A stretch of DNA of 64,000 nt from Streptomyces sp. NBC_01224 (GTDB taxonomy: Bacteria > Actinomycetota > Actinomycetes > Streptomycetales > Streptomycetaceae), in contig NZ_CP108529.1 in assembly GCF_036002945.1 (NCBI RefSeq), positions 868,001 through 932,000 of the forward strand. The letters run 5' to 3'. Each line of letters opens with the position of its first letter. Positions within the stretch are counted from its first letter, which is position 1. The notes beneath the pieces were generated by a model, which was not told the DNA's origin, ran no database searches, and worked only from the letters and a program-made list of their open reading frames with translations. Position numbers and translations under genes: made by a program. Positions 44,980 to 53,998 of the stretch are shown piece by piece.

Positions 44980-45717
44980 TTACTGCAGCCGCTCGGAGCT
45001 CTCGTCGACGAGCGTGCCATGGAGGCTGCGGATGTGCTGCTCGACCAGGTCGGCGGCCTTCGCGCCCTTGCCCGCGCGCACCAGCCGCAGGAGTTCGGTG
45101 TGCTCCGCGTTGAGTGCGGCGGCCGTGGCCGGCCAGTCCTCGGCCTCCTCCAGGGCTCGCAGGATCAGCGGGCGCACCGACTCGCGTACGGCGGAGGTGA
45201 GCGTGGAGGTCAGTTCATTGCCGGAGCTGCGGGCGATGTGCACATGGAACCGGGTGTCCAGGTCGTTGAACTCGAGAACCTCGACGTCCGGCCCTCCCAT
45301 CCGTACGACCAGGGCCTCCGCCTCCTCGAGGTCCTCCTTCGAGGCATGCCGCGCGGCCGCCTCGAAGCTCGACCTCTCCAGCACGACGCGCGCCTCCAGG
45401 ACGTCATGAAGGCTGTAGCTGCCGAGGGCGAAGTGCAGACGCAGCAGCCGACCGAGGGCGTCGTCCGGGTTGCGTACGATCCGCGCCCCGGCGTCCGGCC
45501 CCCGGCCCGGCTGGGCAACCAGCACACCGATGGTCTCCAGCACCCTCAGCGCCTCACGCAGCGCGGACCGGCTGACCCCGAGAACGGGCGCGAGCTCACG
45601 CTCGGGCGGCAGCCGGTCACCGGCCCTGAGCTCACCGGCGAACACCCGCTGCTCGATGCTCTGGAGCACGAGTTCATGCGTACGGGACTGCCGTACGGGT
45701 TGCCACTCGACGGGCAT
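44980..45717 (-). CDS. GntR family, FadR subfamily regulator (LldR-like)
   Basis: A 245-residue protein. The N-terminal winged helix is at about residues 15-75: GELRAGDRLPPERELAPVLGVSRSALREALRVLETIGVL. It has the helical FadR C-terminal domain with metal-binding candidates (FNDLDTRFHVHIARSSGN, with Asp and two His). LldR-type regulators release DNA when L-lactate binds. The position directly upstream of lutABC and the matching palindromes at both promoters support that role here. Confidence 0.9.
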   Translation of the reverse strand: MPVEWQPVRQSRTHELVLQSIEQRVFAGELRAGDRLPPERELAPVLGVSRSALREALRVLETIGVLVAQPGRGPDAGARIVRNPDDALGRLLRLHFALGSYSLHDVLEARVVLERSSFEAAARHASKEDLEEAEALVVRMGGPDVEVLEFNDLDTRFHVHIARSSGNELTSTLTSAVRESVRPLILRALEEAEDWPATAAALNAEHTELLRLVRAGKGAKAADLVEQHIRSLHGTLVDESSERLQ

Positions 45718-45799
45718 CCGTCACCCCCTGCCTCGGCCGGAATCGTCCGGTTGCCGTCGTATCTGCTGCCCGATCTCCAACTATGTCACACATCACCTA

Positions 45800-45810
45800 T
45801 GGTCGGACCA
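45800..45810. promoter_or_regulatory. Second FadR/LldR-type operator (autoregulation)
   Basis: TGGTC-G-GACCA is an 11-bp palindrome with the same half-sites as the site upstream of lutA. It lies 83 bases before the regulator ATG, so the regulator probably controls its own gene. Confidence 0.65.
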
Positions 45811-46064
45811 AAGGCCGGTCATGCGCATGGCGACGCGATCGCCCGCCCGGGGCTTGGTGGGGTACAGGTGGGTCGACATCCGATGTGTGTATGTGCCGAC
45901 GCACCCGGGCTCCGTAGAATTTTCCGCCGCGGTCGGTTTGTTGACCGGCATCAGCATGGGTGACCGGCCGAGGAGCGAAGCCGAGAGCCTGCTCCTGGCC
46001 AGGCGACGGATGCCGTCGACTTCCCTCTCCTCTTGTCCGGACCAGTCCGGATGCTGGTCACGCA

Positions 46065-46090
46065 GGCCGCCCCCGTCGCGCGGGGCGGCC
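46065..46090. terminator. Hairpin after the enoyl-CoA hydratase gene
   Basis: GGCCGCCCC (46065-46073) pairs with GGGGCGGCC (46082-46090) on the two sides of an eight-base loop. It starts just past the stop codon at 46097 on the minus strand. Confidence 0.55.
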
Positions 46091-46096
46091 CGCCGT

Positions 46097-46876
46097 TCAG
46101 TCGGCGAAGGACCCGTGGCGGCCCGCGCCGCCCCCGAAGCGGTCGGCACCGGCCTGTGTCTCCCCCGCAGTCAGCGGCACCAGGCCGTGCCGGTACTCCG
46201 AGGCCAGGGCGTCCGGCTCGCCCAGACCGTACTGCTCACGCACCGAGAGCCGGTCGTGGCGCAGACACAGCTGCGGGAACGCGGCGATCTCCCGGGCGAG
46301 TTGCTCCGCCGCACGGCGAGCCTCACCCGGCGGGACGATCCGGTTGGCGAGCCCGATGGCGTACGCCTCGGCGGCCCGGACCGGCCGCCCGGTGAGGATC
46401 ATGTCCATGGCCCGGCTCTCACCGATCAGACGTGGCAGCCGGACGGTCCCGCCGTCCACCAGCGGCACCCCCCAGCGGCGGCAGAACACTCCGAAGACCG
46501 CATCGTCCTCGGCCACCCGCAGATCGCACCAGACGGCCAGCTCCAGCCCTCCGGCCACCGCATGCCCCGCGACCGCCGCGATGACGGGCTTGCTCAGGCG
46601 CATACGGGTCGGGCCCATCGGTCCGTCGCCCTCGGCCAGGACCTTGTTGCCGCGTTCCGTACCGATGCCCTTCAGGTCGGCTCCGGCGCAGAACGTACCG
46701 CCCTCGCCCCACAGCACGGCGACGGCTGCTTCCGGGTCGTCCTCGAACCGACGGAAGGCATCGGCCAGTTGGTCCGCCGTCGGGCCATCAACGGCGTTGC
46801 GGACCTCGGGCCGGCTGAGGATCACCGTGAGCACGGGGCCGTCGCGCTCGATCCGTACCGCAGGTTTTCCGCTCAT
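46097..46876 (-). CDS. Enoyl-CoA hydratase/isomerase family protein
   Basis: A 259-residue crotonase-fold protein. The oxyanion-hole stretches are GGTFCAGADLKGIG and AVAGHAVAGGLELAVWCDLRVA; a Glu in LVDGGTVRLPRLIG-like position is not clearly conserved. The crotonase family acts on acyl-CoA thioesters by hydration, isomerisation or related chemistry. The start overlaps the acyl-CoA ligase stop by four bases, so the two are made together. It presumably processes the acid activated by the ligase. Confidence 0.9.
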   Translation of the reverse strand: MSGKPAVRIERDGPVLTVILSRPEVRNAVDGPTADQLADAFRRFEDDPEAAVAVLWGEGGTFCAGADLKGIGTERGNKVLAEGDGPMGPTRMRLSKPVIAAVAGHAVAGGLELAVWCDLRVAEDDAVFGVFCRRWGVPLVDGGTVRLPRLIGESRAMDMILTGRPVRAAEAYAIGLANRIVPPGEARRAAEQLAREIAAFPQLCLRHDRLSVREQYGLGEPDALASEYRHGLVPLTAGETQAGADRFGGGAGRHGSFAD

Positions 46877-48417
46877 CGTTCGCCCTCCCACAGGGGGTCG
46901 CGCAGTGCCCGGCGGAGGATCTTTCCGACCGGGGAGTACGGGATGGTGTCCACGAAGTGCACGGTCTTCGGAACCTTGTACCCCGCCAGCCGGGCGCGTA
47001 GATGGTCGCGCAGGGCGGCTTCGGAGACCCCCGCCCCCGTTCGCAGGGTGACGAAGGCCGTGACGGCCTCGATCCAGGTGGGGTCGGGGGCGCCGACGAC
47101 GGCGCACTGGGCGACGGCGGGGTGGCTCGCGAGCGCGTCCTCGACCTCTCGCGGGTAGACGTTGTAGCCACCCGTGATGATCATGTCGCTGCTGCGGTCG
47201 ACGAGGTGGAGGTAACCACGGTCGTCGAAGCGTGCGAGGTCGCGGGTGCGGACCCAGCCGTCGGGGTCGAGGCTCTGCGCGGTCAGCCCGGGCTCGTTGT
47301 AGTAACCGGTCATGGCAAAGGGGGCCTTGACGCGCACCTCGCCGATCTCACCGGGCGCGACCGGGGCGCCGTCCTCGTCGGTGAGGGCGAGCTGCGCATC
47401 GACGGCGGGGTGCCCGGCGGCACCGAGCAGCGCGCCGCCCTCGGCGTGGTCGTCCTTGTCCAGCACGGTGAGACACAGCGGCGCCTCGGTCTGGCCGAAG
47501 TACTGGACGAATCTGGGGCCCCAGGCGTCCAGAGCGTGCTCGATGAGCGGGCGCGGCATCGGGCTGGCGCCGTAGACGACGGTGGACAGCCGGGCGAGGT
47601 CCGCGCGTTCGGCCCGCCCTTCGGCGAAGAGCATGCCGAGCATGGTGGGGACGAGGTTGACGGCGGTCACCCCGTACCGGGGGATGGCGGCGAGGTATTC
47701 GTCCGGGTCGAAGCCGCCGAGGACGACCGACGCGCCGCCCCGCACCCAGTACGGCAGTACGAAGGTGCCGCTGGCGTGGATGAGGGACGCGGCATGCAGC
47801 ATCACATCGTCCCGGCCCGGCGAGACGAGATTGGACAGGATGTTCGCGGTGATCGCGGCGTAGCTCGCCTGGGTGTGCTGGGCCGCCTTGAGCGTGCCGG
47901 TGGTGCCGGAGGTGTAGAGGATGAGGATGACGTCGTCCGGCGCGGCGGGCAGCATCGGGTCGGCGGCGCTCGCCCCGCGCATCGCGGCCATCAGGTCGAG
48001 GTGGTCCGCATCAGTGGAATCGCCGAGGCAGGCGAGCCTCAACCCGGCCACGGACGAGCCCAGTTCGAGCGCCCGCTCGGCGAGCTCGGGCCCGTACACC
48101 AGCAGTGTGACGCCGGTGTCCCGGAGCATACGGGTGTGTTCGGCGGCGGAGAGCCGGCCGTTGAGCGGGACGCGGGCGGCGCCGGCCTTGAGGCAGGCGA
48201 AGTCGACGGAGACGGACCACAGCCCGTTGCCGAGGAGCAGCCCGACGCGGTCGCCCCGTGAGACGCCGAGTCCGGCCAGGACATGGGCGAGGCGGTTTGC
48301 GGCCTCGTCCACCTCCTCATAGGTGAGGGAACGGTCTTCGAAATGCACGGCGGTACGTCCTGCGAAACGCGCGGCACCGCGGCGAACCAGGTCTACAGCA
48401 AGCATGTGCCGGACCAT
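46873..48417 (-). CDS. Acyl-CoA ligase (AMP-dependent synthetase)
   Basis: A 514-residue protein (an inner ATG at 48405 is an alternative start). The ATP-binding P-loop is ILILYTSGTTGTLKAAQHT. The A5-type YFGQTEAPLC, A7 RTRDLARFDDRGYLHLVDRSSDMIITGGYNVYPREVE and A10 segment with catalytic Lys near SPVGKILRRALR are all present. It adenylates a carboxylic acid and joins it to CoA. With the overlapping enoyl-CoA hydratase gene it forms a short beta-oxidation-like unit. It is divergent from a TetR gene. Confidence 0.93.
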   Translation of the reverse strand: MVRHMLAVDLVRRGAARFAGRTAVHFEDRSLTYEEVDEAANRLAHVLAGLGVSRGDRVGLLLGNGLWSVSVDFACLKAGAARVPLNGRLSAAEHTRMLRDTGVTLLVYGPELAERALELGSSVAGLRLACLGDSTDADHLDLMAAMRGASAADPMLPAAPDDVILILYTSGTTGTLKAAQHTQASYAAITANILSNLVSPGRDDVMLHAASLIHASGTFVLPYWVRGGASVVLGGFDPDEYLAAIPRYGVTAVNLVPTMLGMLFAEGRAERADLARLSTVVYGASPMPRPLIEHALDAWGPRFVQYFGQTEAPLCLTVLDKDDHAEGGALLGAAGHPAVDAQLALTDEDGAPVAPGEIGEVRVKAPFAMTGYYNEPGLTAQSLDPDGWVRTRDLARFDDRGYLHLVDRSSDMIITGGYNVYPREVEDALASHPAVAQCAVVGAPDPTWIEAVTAFVTLRTGAGVSEAALRDHLRARLAGYKVPKTVHFVDTIPYSPVGKILRRALRDPLWEGER

Positions 48418-48430
48418 AGACCCGTCAAAT

Positions 48431-48448
48431 ACAGTCCGTCCAGACTGT
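48431..48448. promoter_or_regulatory. Inverted repeat in the divergent TetR/acyl-CoA ligase promoter
   Basis: ACAGTC-CGTCCA-GACTGT has perfect 6-bp half sites. It lies between the ligase (start 48417) and the TetR gene (start 48484). Location and symmetry suit a TetR operator that represses both genes. Confidence 0.6.
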
Positions 48449-48483
48449 TTGTTGGTTCATTTTCCGTGCCATAGGCTCGCGCC

Positions 48484-49077
48484 ATGTCCCCCGTCACGCC
48501 ACCCGCCCGACGCACCCAGCAGCAGCGAAGGGAGGAGACCCGGCAACGGCTTCTCGACGCCACGATCGACTGCCTGGTGGAGCACGGTTTCGCGGGTACG
48601 ACCACCCAGCGGGTGCAGGAACGGGCCGGGGTGTCACGGGGCGCGCTGCTGCACCACTTCGCATCCAAGGCCGACCTGTTGGCGGCGGCGACCCACCATG
48701 TCGCCGAGCTGCGCCTCGCACACATCCGCGCCGAGACGGACGGGGGCGCCGCGCATCCGGAGCACGGGCTCGCGCTGCTGCGTACCGCGATGTCGGGACC
48801 GCACTTTCTCGCGGGCCTGGAGCTGTGGCTCGCGGCCCGCACCGATCCCGGTCTCAAGGCGGCCCTGCTGCCCGCGGAACGGGAGGTGGGCGCCGCTCAG
48901 CGCGCCGTGATCTCACACATCTTCGGGCCAAAGGTCGCGGCGCGCGACGATTTCGCCATGCTCTGCGAATCACTGCTGGTCCTGCACCGAGGGCTGGCTC
49001 TCACCAGCGTGCTGCGCGAGGACCCGGCGTTCGGGGACGAGATGCTGCGGCTGTGGGCGGAGCGCTTCCTCGCCTGA
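48484..49077 (+). CDS. TetR family transcriptional regulator
   Basis: A 197-residue protein. The HTH is at about residues 20-65: RLLDATIDCLVEHGFAGTTTQRVQERAGVSRGALLHHFASKADLL. The C-terminal ligand domain has hydrophobic helices of the fatty-acyl-type TetR group, but the ligand is unknown. It is divergent from the acyl-CoA ligase operon and probably controls it through the repeat at 48431. Confidence 0.92.
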   Translation: MSPVTPPARRTQQQRREETRQRLLDATIDCLVEHGFAGTTTQRVQERAGVSRGALLHHFASKADLLAAATHHVAELRLAHIRAETDGGAAHPEHGLALLRTAMSGPHFLAGLELWLAARTDPGLKAALLPAEREVGAAQRAVISHIFGPKVAARDDFAMLCESLLVLHRGLALTSVLREDPAFGDEMLRLWAERFLA

Positions 49078-49161
49078 TTCACGCGATTCGCCGTGTTCGC
49101 CCGGTTCATCCGGCCCAATGGATTCATCTGATTCTCACGCAACCGTTCTACGGTGGGCCGC

Positions 49162-50043
49162 GTGACCCAGATGAGCCCGCCCGGCTGGCATCCAGACCCC
49201 GGGTATACAGGAATTGGCCCCATTCAGGAACGCTGGTGGGACGGCAACCAGTGGACCGACCACCTCCGCGTGCCGCCCGCCACGATCCGGCGCCGCCGGA
49301 TGCGTATCGGCATCACCGCAGGTGTGGTGGTGCTCGCCGCCATCGGGGGCGGCCTCTTCCTGCTGTCGGACGATTCCGGCGATTCCAAGGAGAATGCGGC
49401 CACTGCCCCGTCCACCGCACCTTCCGGTGCGCCCGGCCGCGGGCCGGGCATGCCCGGAGACGGCGGTGAGAGCCAGGCACCCGAGCGCCAGGTACCGCAG
49501 ACCGAGGACGGCCACGCCACGGACCTGGCCAGCGGAATCAGCCTCCCGGTGCCCGACGGCTGGACGGGCAAGTCGGGGATCGCGGGCGCGGGAGTGACCA
49601 CGGGCGAGTACGCCTGTCCCGGCGACACGTCCCAGGAGTGCGTGCGCGGCGGGGTGTTCTCCATGCCGGCGAAGGCCCTGAAGCTCGACACCACAACGGC
49701 GAAGGCCACCGCGACGAAGGACATCTCCGCCAACGCGACGGATTCCTACGGCGAGAAGATCTACGGAGGCATCACCTCGCATCAGGAGCTCAAGTCGGGG
49801 CCGGTCACCGTGGCCGGTGAGCAGGGCTATCTGGTGCGCTGGAAAGTGGTGACGAAGAGCGGCGACGACGGGTACGTCCAGTCGCTGGCGTTCCCGTCGC
49901 CCCGCTCCAAGGACACACTGATCGTCATCCGTTCCGGCTTCGACATCAACACCAAGGCGCCGGAGCTCTCCGTCATGGACGACATCACCAAGGGCATCAA
50001 GGCCGCATCGGGAACGGGCTCCGGTCCCGGCACGACCGCGTAG
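49162..50043 (+). CDS. DUF2510 domain membrane protein
   Basis: A 293-residue protein; GTG start after GGTGGG. The N-terminal DUF2510 motif is PPGWHPDPGYTGIGPIQERWWDGNQWTDH. One transmembrane helix (about residues 52-71) follows, then a low-complexity Ser/Ala/Pro/Gly linker and an extracellular beta-rich domain with two Cys (YACPGDTSQECVRGG). The extracellular part resembles other Streptomyces membrane-anchored hypothetical proteins; its function is unknown. Confidence 0.8.
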   Translation: MTQMSPPGWHPDPGYTGIGPIQERWWDGNQWTDHLRVPPATIRRRRMRIGITAGVVVLAAIGGGLFLLSDDSGDSKENAATAPSTAPSGAPGRGPGMPGDGGESQAPERQVPQTEDGHATDLASGISLPVPDGWTGKSGIAGAGVTTGEYACPGDTSQECVRGGVFSMPAKALKLDTTTAKATATKDISANATDSYGEKIYGGITSHQELKSGPVTVAGEQGYLVRWKVVTKSGDDGYVQSLAFPSPRSKDTLIVIRSGFDINTKAPELSVMDDITKGIKAASGTGSGPGTTA

Positions 50044-50154
50044 GCGCGTGGCGGGACGATCCGTCGGCGGGGCGGGCGTCGTACACCGATGAGTACGAAA
50101 GGACGACCGGACTGAGTACGTCGTCCGATTCCTCACCGGTCCATCGCTGATCGA

Positions 50155-50490
50155 ATGACACCCATGGCTCCTGACGCACCGCCCCGCCCCCGCATGCAGC
50201 ACGTCGCCACCGCCGGTACGGCACTGGCCGTGACCTTGGCCCCGCTGGTGATCGGTGTGCTGCTGGCCAAGACCTTGGCGACGGATCCGATGACGCCGGT
50301 CAACGCGATGGTCACCAGGGGTGGGCAGCCCGTACCCATCTCGCCCGCGCAGTGGCGCAGATGCGGCAGGCATGCGCTTCGCAGGTGGAAGGGCCCGCTG
50401 AACGCCTGCAAGCGCCCGGGCGCTCTTGCGCAGCGGTGCCCCGGGGTACGTCGCCCACGACAGTCCGGGGTGCTTCTGCCCGAGCGCTGA
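50155..50490 (+). CDS. Possible small membrane or exported protein
   Basis: A reading frame of 111 residues; an inner ATG at 50164 is an alternative start. Residues about 22-42 (ALAVTLAPLVIGVLLAKTLA) are a hydrophobic helix; the rest is Arg/Pro/Cys-rich with no recognisable domain. There is no clear ribosome site. Its stop codon lies in the arm of the large hairpin at 50487-50533. It could be a real small protein or a chance frame. Confidence 0.4.
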   Translation: MTPMAPDAPPRPRMQHVATAGTALAVTLAPLVIGVLLAKTLATDPMTPVNAMVTRGGQPVPISPAQWRRCGRHALRRWKGPLNACKRPGALAQRCPGVRRPRQSGVLLPER

Positions 50491-50533
50491 CATACCGCGG
50501 GCCTGCCCGGAGGGCAGGCCCGCGGTATGTCAG
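50487..50533. terminator. 22-bp perfect-stem terminator carrying both stop codons
   Basis: CTGACATACCGCGGGCCTGCCC (50487-50508) is the exact reverse complement of 50512-50533, with a GGA loop. The TGA of the plus-strand frame (50488-50490) and the stop of the methyltransferase gene on the minus strand (50530-50532) are in opposite arms. The structure should terminate both transcripts. Confidence 0.85.
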
Positions 50534-51162
50534 GCCCTTCGGCAGTGCAGGAACAACTGGGGCTCGGCCACCGCTGCTTCGTAGGCCGGGGTGAACAGGC
50601 TGCTGCGCTCCCACAGGACCGTGAATCCGGCCCCGGCGACCAGCTCGGTGAATTCGTCGGCGCCGAAGCTGGTCGCCTGCACCTTCTGTCCCATGAAGAC
50701 GACGCTGACGTCCTCGACGTCCAGCGGCACCGTAGCGACGACCAGGTGGCCTCCGGGGACCAGCAGACGCCCCAGCTTCCCCAGGAGTCGGGACTGGTCG
50801 TCGCGGGACATCTGCAGCAACGAGAAGTACACGCAGACCGCGTCGAAACTCCCCTCGTCCAGGTGAAGTTCACGAATGTCGGCACACTCGAACGACGCAC
50901 CGGGCACTTGTCGGGCCGCCAGGTCCACCATGACGGGCGACACGTCGACGCCCAGCACATCATGACCGGCGTCGACCAGGGTCTGCGCGGTCGGCCGGCC
51001 CGTTCCGCAGCCCACGTCCAGGACCCGGCTGTGCGGTGCGATGTGCTCCAACAGCCGCTTCAGCGAGGCGTGGTGGGTGGCCGAGTCGGCGAACGCCCGC
51101 TCGTACTCGGCACCCAGAGCGTCGAACACCTGTGCGGCCGGGAGGCCGTGGACTTCGTCCAT
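50530..51162 (-). CDS. SAM-dependent methyltransferase (class I)
   Basis: A 210-residue protein; ATG after GGAAGGAC. Motif I is VLDVGCGTGRPTAQ, the acidic residue of motif II is in VLGVDVSPVMVDLA, and motif III is in FDAVCVYFSLLQ. The substrate is not indicated; the small size and lack of an extra domain fit a small-molecule methyltransferase. The C-terminus ends in the shared terminator hairpin. Confidence 0.88.
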   Translation of the reverse strand: MDEVHGLPAAQVFDALGAEYERAFADSATHHASLKRLLEHIAPHSRVLDVGCGTGRPTAQTLVDAGHDVLGVDVSPVMVDLAARQVPGASFECADIRELHLDEGSFDAVCVYFSLLQMSRDDQSRLLGKLGRLLVPGGHLVVATVPLDVEDVSVVFMGQKVQATSFGADEFTELVAGAGFTVLWERSSLFTPAYEAAVAEPQLFLHCRRA

Positions 51163-51803
51163 CGATGTGGGTCCTTCCGTTGCCCTGGCGGCTTCCTCGG
51201 GATCGTTTCATCATTCGCAGCGACCTTCAACGCCCAATCGGGCACGTCACATGGGGGGCTCGGGGCGCCCGGTGGACGAATGAGGGGAACGGATCGTCCG
51301 TCGTTCGCCGCCAGGCCTGCCCGGTCTCCTCCGGGTTGCGCACCGGGAACGAATCCGAGATCTCCCAGCCGCCGATGGCCAGGGGGAGGAGCCGACCCGG
51401 CCCGATGCGCGGGTCGCCGGATACGGCGTCAGGCAGAAAAATCCGGTGAACTGCCGGCACCGGGTTCACTACACTCGCCACCAATCGCACGCTGCAACAA
51501 CATCGCAGCGCGCACCGTGACGAGTGAGGGGAGACCGGCCGTGCGTTACCGCACCGCTGTTGTTGTCCCCCAGTCGCGGTACGAGGTGATCCTGGTGTCC
51601 TCGTCTGCCCGGTGCCTGCTGCGCGGCCGGCACCGGATGTCCGTGACGGACAACTGACCTCTTTCTCGAAGGTGTTCAGCAGCCCAAGCGGCTGTGCACC
51701 GATGCGGTGCGCCGCATAGGGGTTTCTGCGGGGCCTGACCACAGGCCGGTTCGTCCGGGAATTGCGCCGACCCGATCCGGATCACCCCGAAAGGCCATGG
51801 GCC
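51163..51803. other. 640-base region before the second EF-G gene
   Basis: It separates the methyltransferase and EF-G genes. A TACACT-type -10 element is visible near 51470 and a short reading frame at 51541. No other gene is supported. It most likely is the long leader region of the EF-G gene. Confidence 0.5.
51541..51657 (+). CDS. Possible 38-codon leader peptide upstream of EF-G2
   Basis: A GTG with a GAGGGGAG ribosome site at the right distance begins MRYRTAVVVPQSRYEVILVSSSARCLL and ends VTDN before a TGA. It lies 147 bases before the EF-G gene and could be an upstream peptide controlling it, as occurs in antibiotic-resistance leaders. It could also be a chance frame. I see no clear attenuator pair. 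Confidence 0.3.
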   Translation: MRYRTAVVVPQSRYEVILVSSSARCLLRGRHRMSVTDN

Positions 51804-53903
51804 GTGCGTACCGACCTGCACCGTCATCTCACCAGTCCGCTGACCGGCGTTCGTAATCTGGGCATCCTCGCCCACGTCGATGCCGGCAAGACCACCGTCA
51901 CCGAACGAATCCTCTACCTCACCGGCACCACCCATAAGCGGGGCGAGGTCCATGACGGGACGACAGTCACCGACTTCGATTCCCAGGAACGCGACCGCGG
52001 GATCACCATCTTTGCCGCTGCGGTGAGTTGTTTCTGGGACGGCCACCGGATCAATCTGATCGACACCCCGGGCCATGTCGACTTCTCCGACGAGGTGGAG
52101 CGCTCGCTGCGGGTGCTCGACGGCGCGGTCGCGGTGTTCGATGGTGTCGCCGGGGTCGAACCGCAGAGCGAGTCGGTGTGGCGGCAGGCCGATCGGCACA
52201 GGGTGCCGCGAATCGCGTTCGTCAACAAGCTGGACCGTGCCGGTGCCGACCTCGACGCGGCGGTCGCGTCGATAAGGGCGCGGCTTCACACGGTCCCGCT
52301 GGTGGTACAGCTGCCGATCGGAAAGGAGGACGGGTTCACCGGGGTGGTGGATCTGCTGCGTATGCGGTCGCTGGTCTGGGCCGACGGCCCCGGCACGTTC
52401 GAGGAGGGCCGGGTGCCGGACGCCTTGCGGGAAGAGGCGCTCCGGCGCCGCCGGCTTCTCGAGGAGACGGTGGCGGAACTCCATCCGGTCGCGTTGGAGG
52501 AGTTCTGTGCGCAGTCGACGGTCTCCGCACAGACTCTGTCCACCGCGCTGCGCGACCTGACCCGTACCGGTGAGGGCGTTGTGGTGTTGTGCGGTTCGGC
52601 CTACCGCAACCGAGGAATCGAACCGCTGCTGGAGGCCGTCGTGGCCTACCTGCCCTCGCCGCTGGATGTGCCTGCGGTACGCGGCACCCTGGACGGCGCG
52701 GTGCAGAAGCGGTCCGCCGACCCTGCGGCACCGTTCGCCGCGCTGGTGTTCAAGGTGAACTCGACCGCCAAGGGGCGGCTGACCTATCTGCGCGTGTATT
52801 CGGGAACGATCCGGAAGGGGGACGCGGTGCTGGACGTGGGCGCGCGACGCAACGAGCGAATCGGCCGGATCCTGCGGGTGCAGGCCGGACAGCACTCGGA
52901 CGTGGACCAGGCGGTGGCCGGGGACATCGTCGCGGTGATCGGACTGAAAGCCGCCCGTGCCGGGGCGACCCTGTGCACACCCGCGGCGCCATTGGTTCTC
53001 GAACCGCCCTCCGTTGCCGATCCGGTCGTCTCCGTGGCGGTCGAGGCGCGCAGACGCATCGACACCGAGCGCTTGGTGTCGGCGCTGGCGCGATTGGTCG
53101 AGGAGGACCCTTCGCTGGCGGTCCGGACCGACCCCGAGACCGGTCAGACGGTGCTGTCCGGAATGGGGGAACTGCATCTGGAGGTCGCGGTGGAGAAGAT
53201 CCGTCGTGCTCACGGGCTGGAGATCGGCGTCGGCCGGCCGCAGGTGGCCTACCGGGAGACGGTCGTCCGAGGGGTGTCGGGACTGGTGTACCGGCACGTC
53301 AAGCAGGAGGGAGGTGCAGGCCAGTTCGCTCATGTCGTCCTCGATGTGGAGCCGCTGGAAGCCGCCGGTGACAACAGCGGTGGCGATGCGATGGACTTCG
53401 CGTTCCGGTCGACCGTCGTCGGTGGCCGGGTGCCGCAGGAGTACGTCCGGGCGGTGGAGGCCGGCTGCCGGGATGCCCTGGCGGAGGGCCCCCTCGGCGG
53501 ACACCCGGTGACCGGGCTGCGGGTCACGCTGGCCGACGGGGCCACCCACTCCAAGGACTCCTCGGAGATGGCGTTCCGGACAGCCGGCCGGCTCGCGCTC
53601 CGTGAGTCGCTGCGCAACAGCGTGATGGTGCTGCTGGAACCGGTGGTGGAGGTCACGGTCACCGTGCCCGATGACGCCGTGGGCGGGGTGCTCGGTGACC
53701 TGGCGGCACGGCGCGGCCGGGTCTCGGGCTCGACCGCGCGGGCCGGCACATCGGTGATCAGCGCGACCGTGCCGCTGGCCGAGCTGTTCGGCTATGCGAC
53801 CCGGCTGCGCAGCCGGACCCAGGGCCGGGGAACGTTCACCACCCGGGCCACCGGTTTCGCTCCGGCGCCGGGCGCGGTGCCTCGCGGGACACCGGACCGG
53901 TAG
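51804..53903 (+). CDS. Second elongation factor G (EF-G2-type translational GTPase)
   Basis: A 699-residue protein; GTG start after GAAAGG, with a TTG 42 bases earlier as alternative. The G-motifs are AHVDAGKTT (G1), RGITI (G2), DTPGH (G3), NKLD (G4) and GSA (G5). Domains II-V follow with the [13 protein letters not shown] segment. [26 protein letters not shown] matches EF-G, not the OtrA/TetM type. Streptomyces have a paralogous EF-G of this kind in addition to the housekeeping one; its role is not settled. No ribosomal protein genes are adjacent. Confidence 0.92.
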   Translation: MRTDLHRHLTSPLTGVRNLGILAHVDAGKTTVTERILYLTGTTHKRGEVHDGTTVTDFDSQERDRGITIFAAAVSCFWDGHRINLIDTPGHVDFSDEVERSLRVLDGAVAVFDGVAGVEPQSESVWRQADRHRVPRIAFVNKLDRAGADLDAAVASIRARLHTVPLVVQLPIGKEDGFTGVVDLLRMRSLVWADGPGTFEEGRVPDALREEALRRRRLLEETVAELHPVALEEFCAQSTVSAQTLSTALRDLTRTGEGVVVLCGSAYRNRGIEPLLEAVVAYLPSPLDVPAVRGTLDGAVQKRSADPAAPFAALVFKVNSTAKGRLTYLRVYSGTIRKGDAVLDVGARRNERIGRILRVQAGQHSDVDQAVAGDIVAVIGLKAARAGATLCTPAAPLVLEPPSVADPVVSVAVEARRRIDTERLVSALARLVEEDPSLAVRTDPETGQTVLSGMGELHLEVAVEKIRRAHGLEIGVGRPQVAYRETVVRGVSGLVYRHVKQEGGAGQFAHVVLDVEPLEAAGDNSGGDAMDFAFRSTVVGGRVPQEYVRAVEAGCRDALAEGPLGGHPVTGLRVTLADGATHSKDSSEMAFRTAGRLALRESLRNSVMVLLEPVVEVTVTVPDDAVGGVLGDLAARRGRVSGSTARAGTSVISATVPLAELFGYATRLRSRTQGRGTFTTRATGFAPAPGAVPRGTPDR

Positions 53904-53998
53904 GGCTGGGGATGGCCCTGGTTCATGACCAGCTCACGAACTCTCTTGACCAGGGTCTCTGCGTGGAGGAGATGTTCTCCACACCGCTCCAGCCCGCG

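Larger units (their letters stand above)
45718..46096. other. 380-base intergenic region with operator and terminator
   Basis: It separates the FadR-type regulator gene and the 3' end of the enoyl-CoA hydratase gene, which run in the same direction. It holds the operator at 45800-45810 and the hairpin at 46065-46090, plus the regulator promoter. No gene is seen. Confidence 0.6.

Noticed and set aside
51804..53903. Ribosomal protection protein of the OtrA/TetM type
   Set aside because: The switch regions, [26 protein letters not shown] and the size fit EF-G better; there is no other tetracycline resistance gene nearby.
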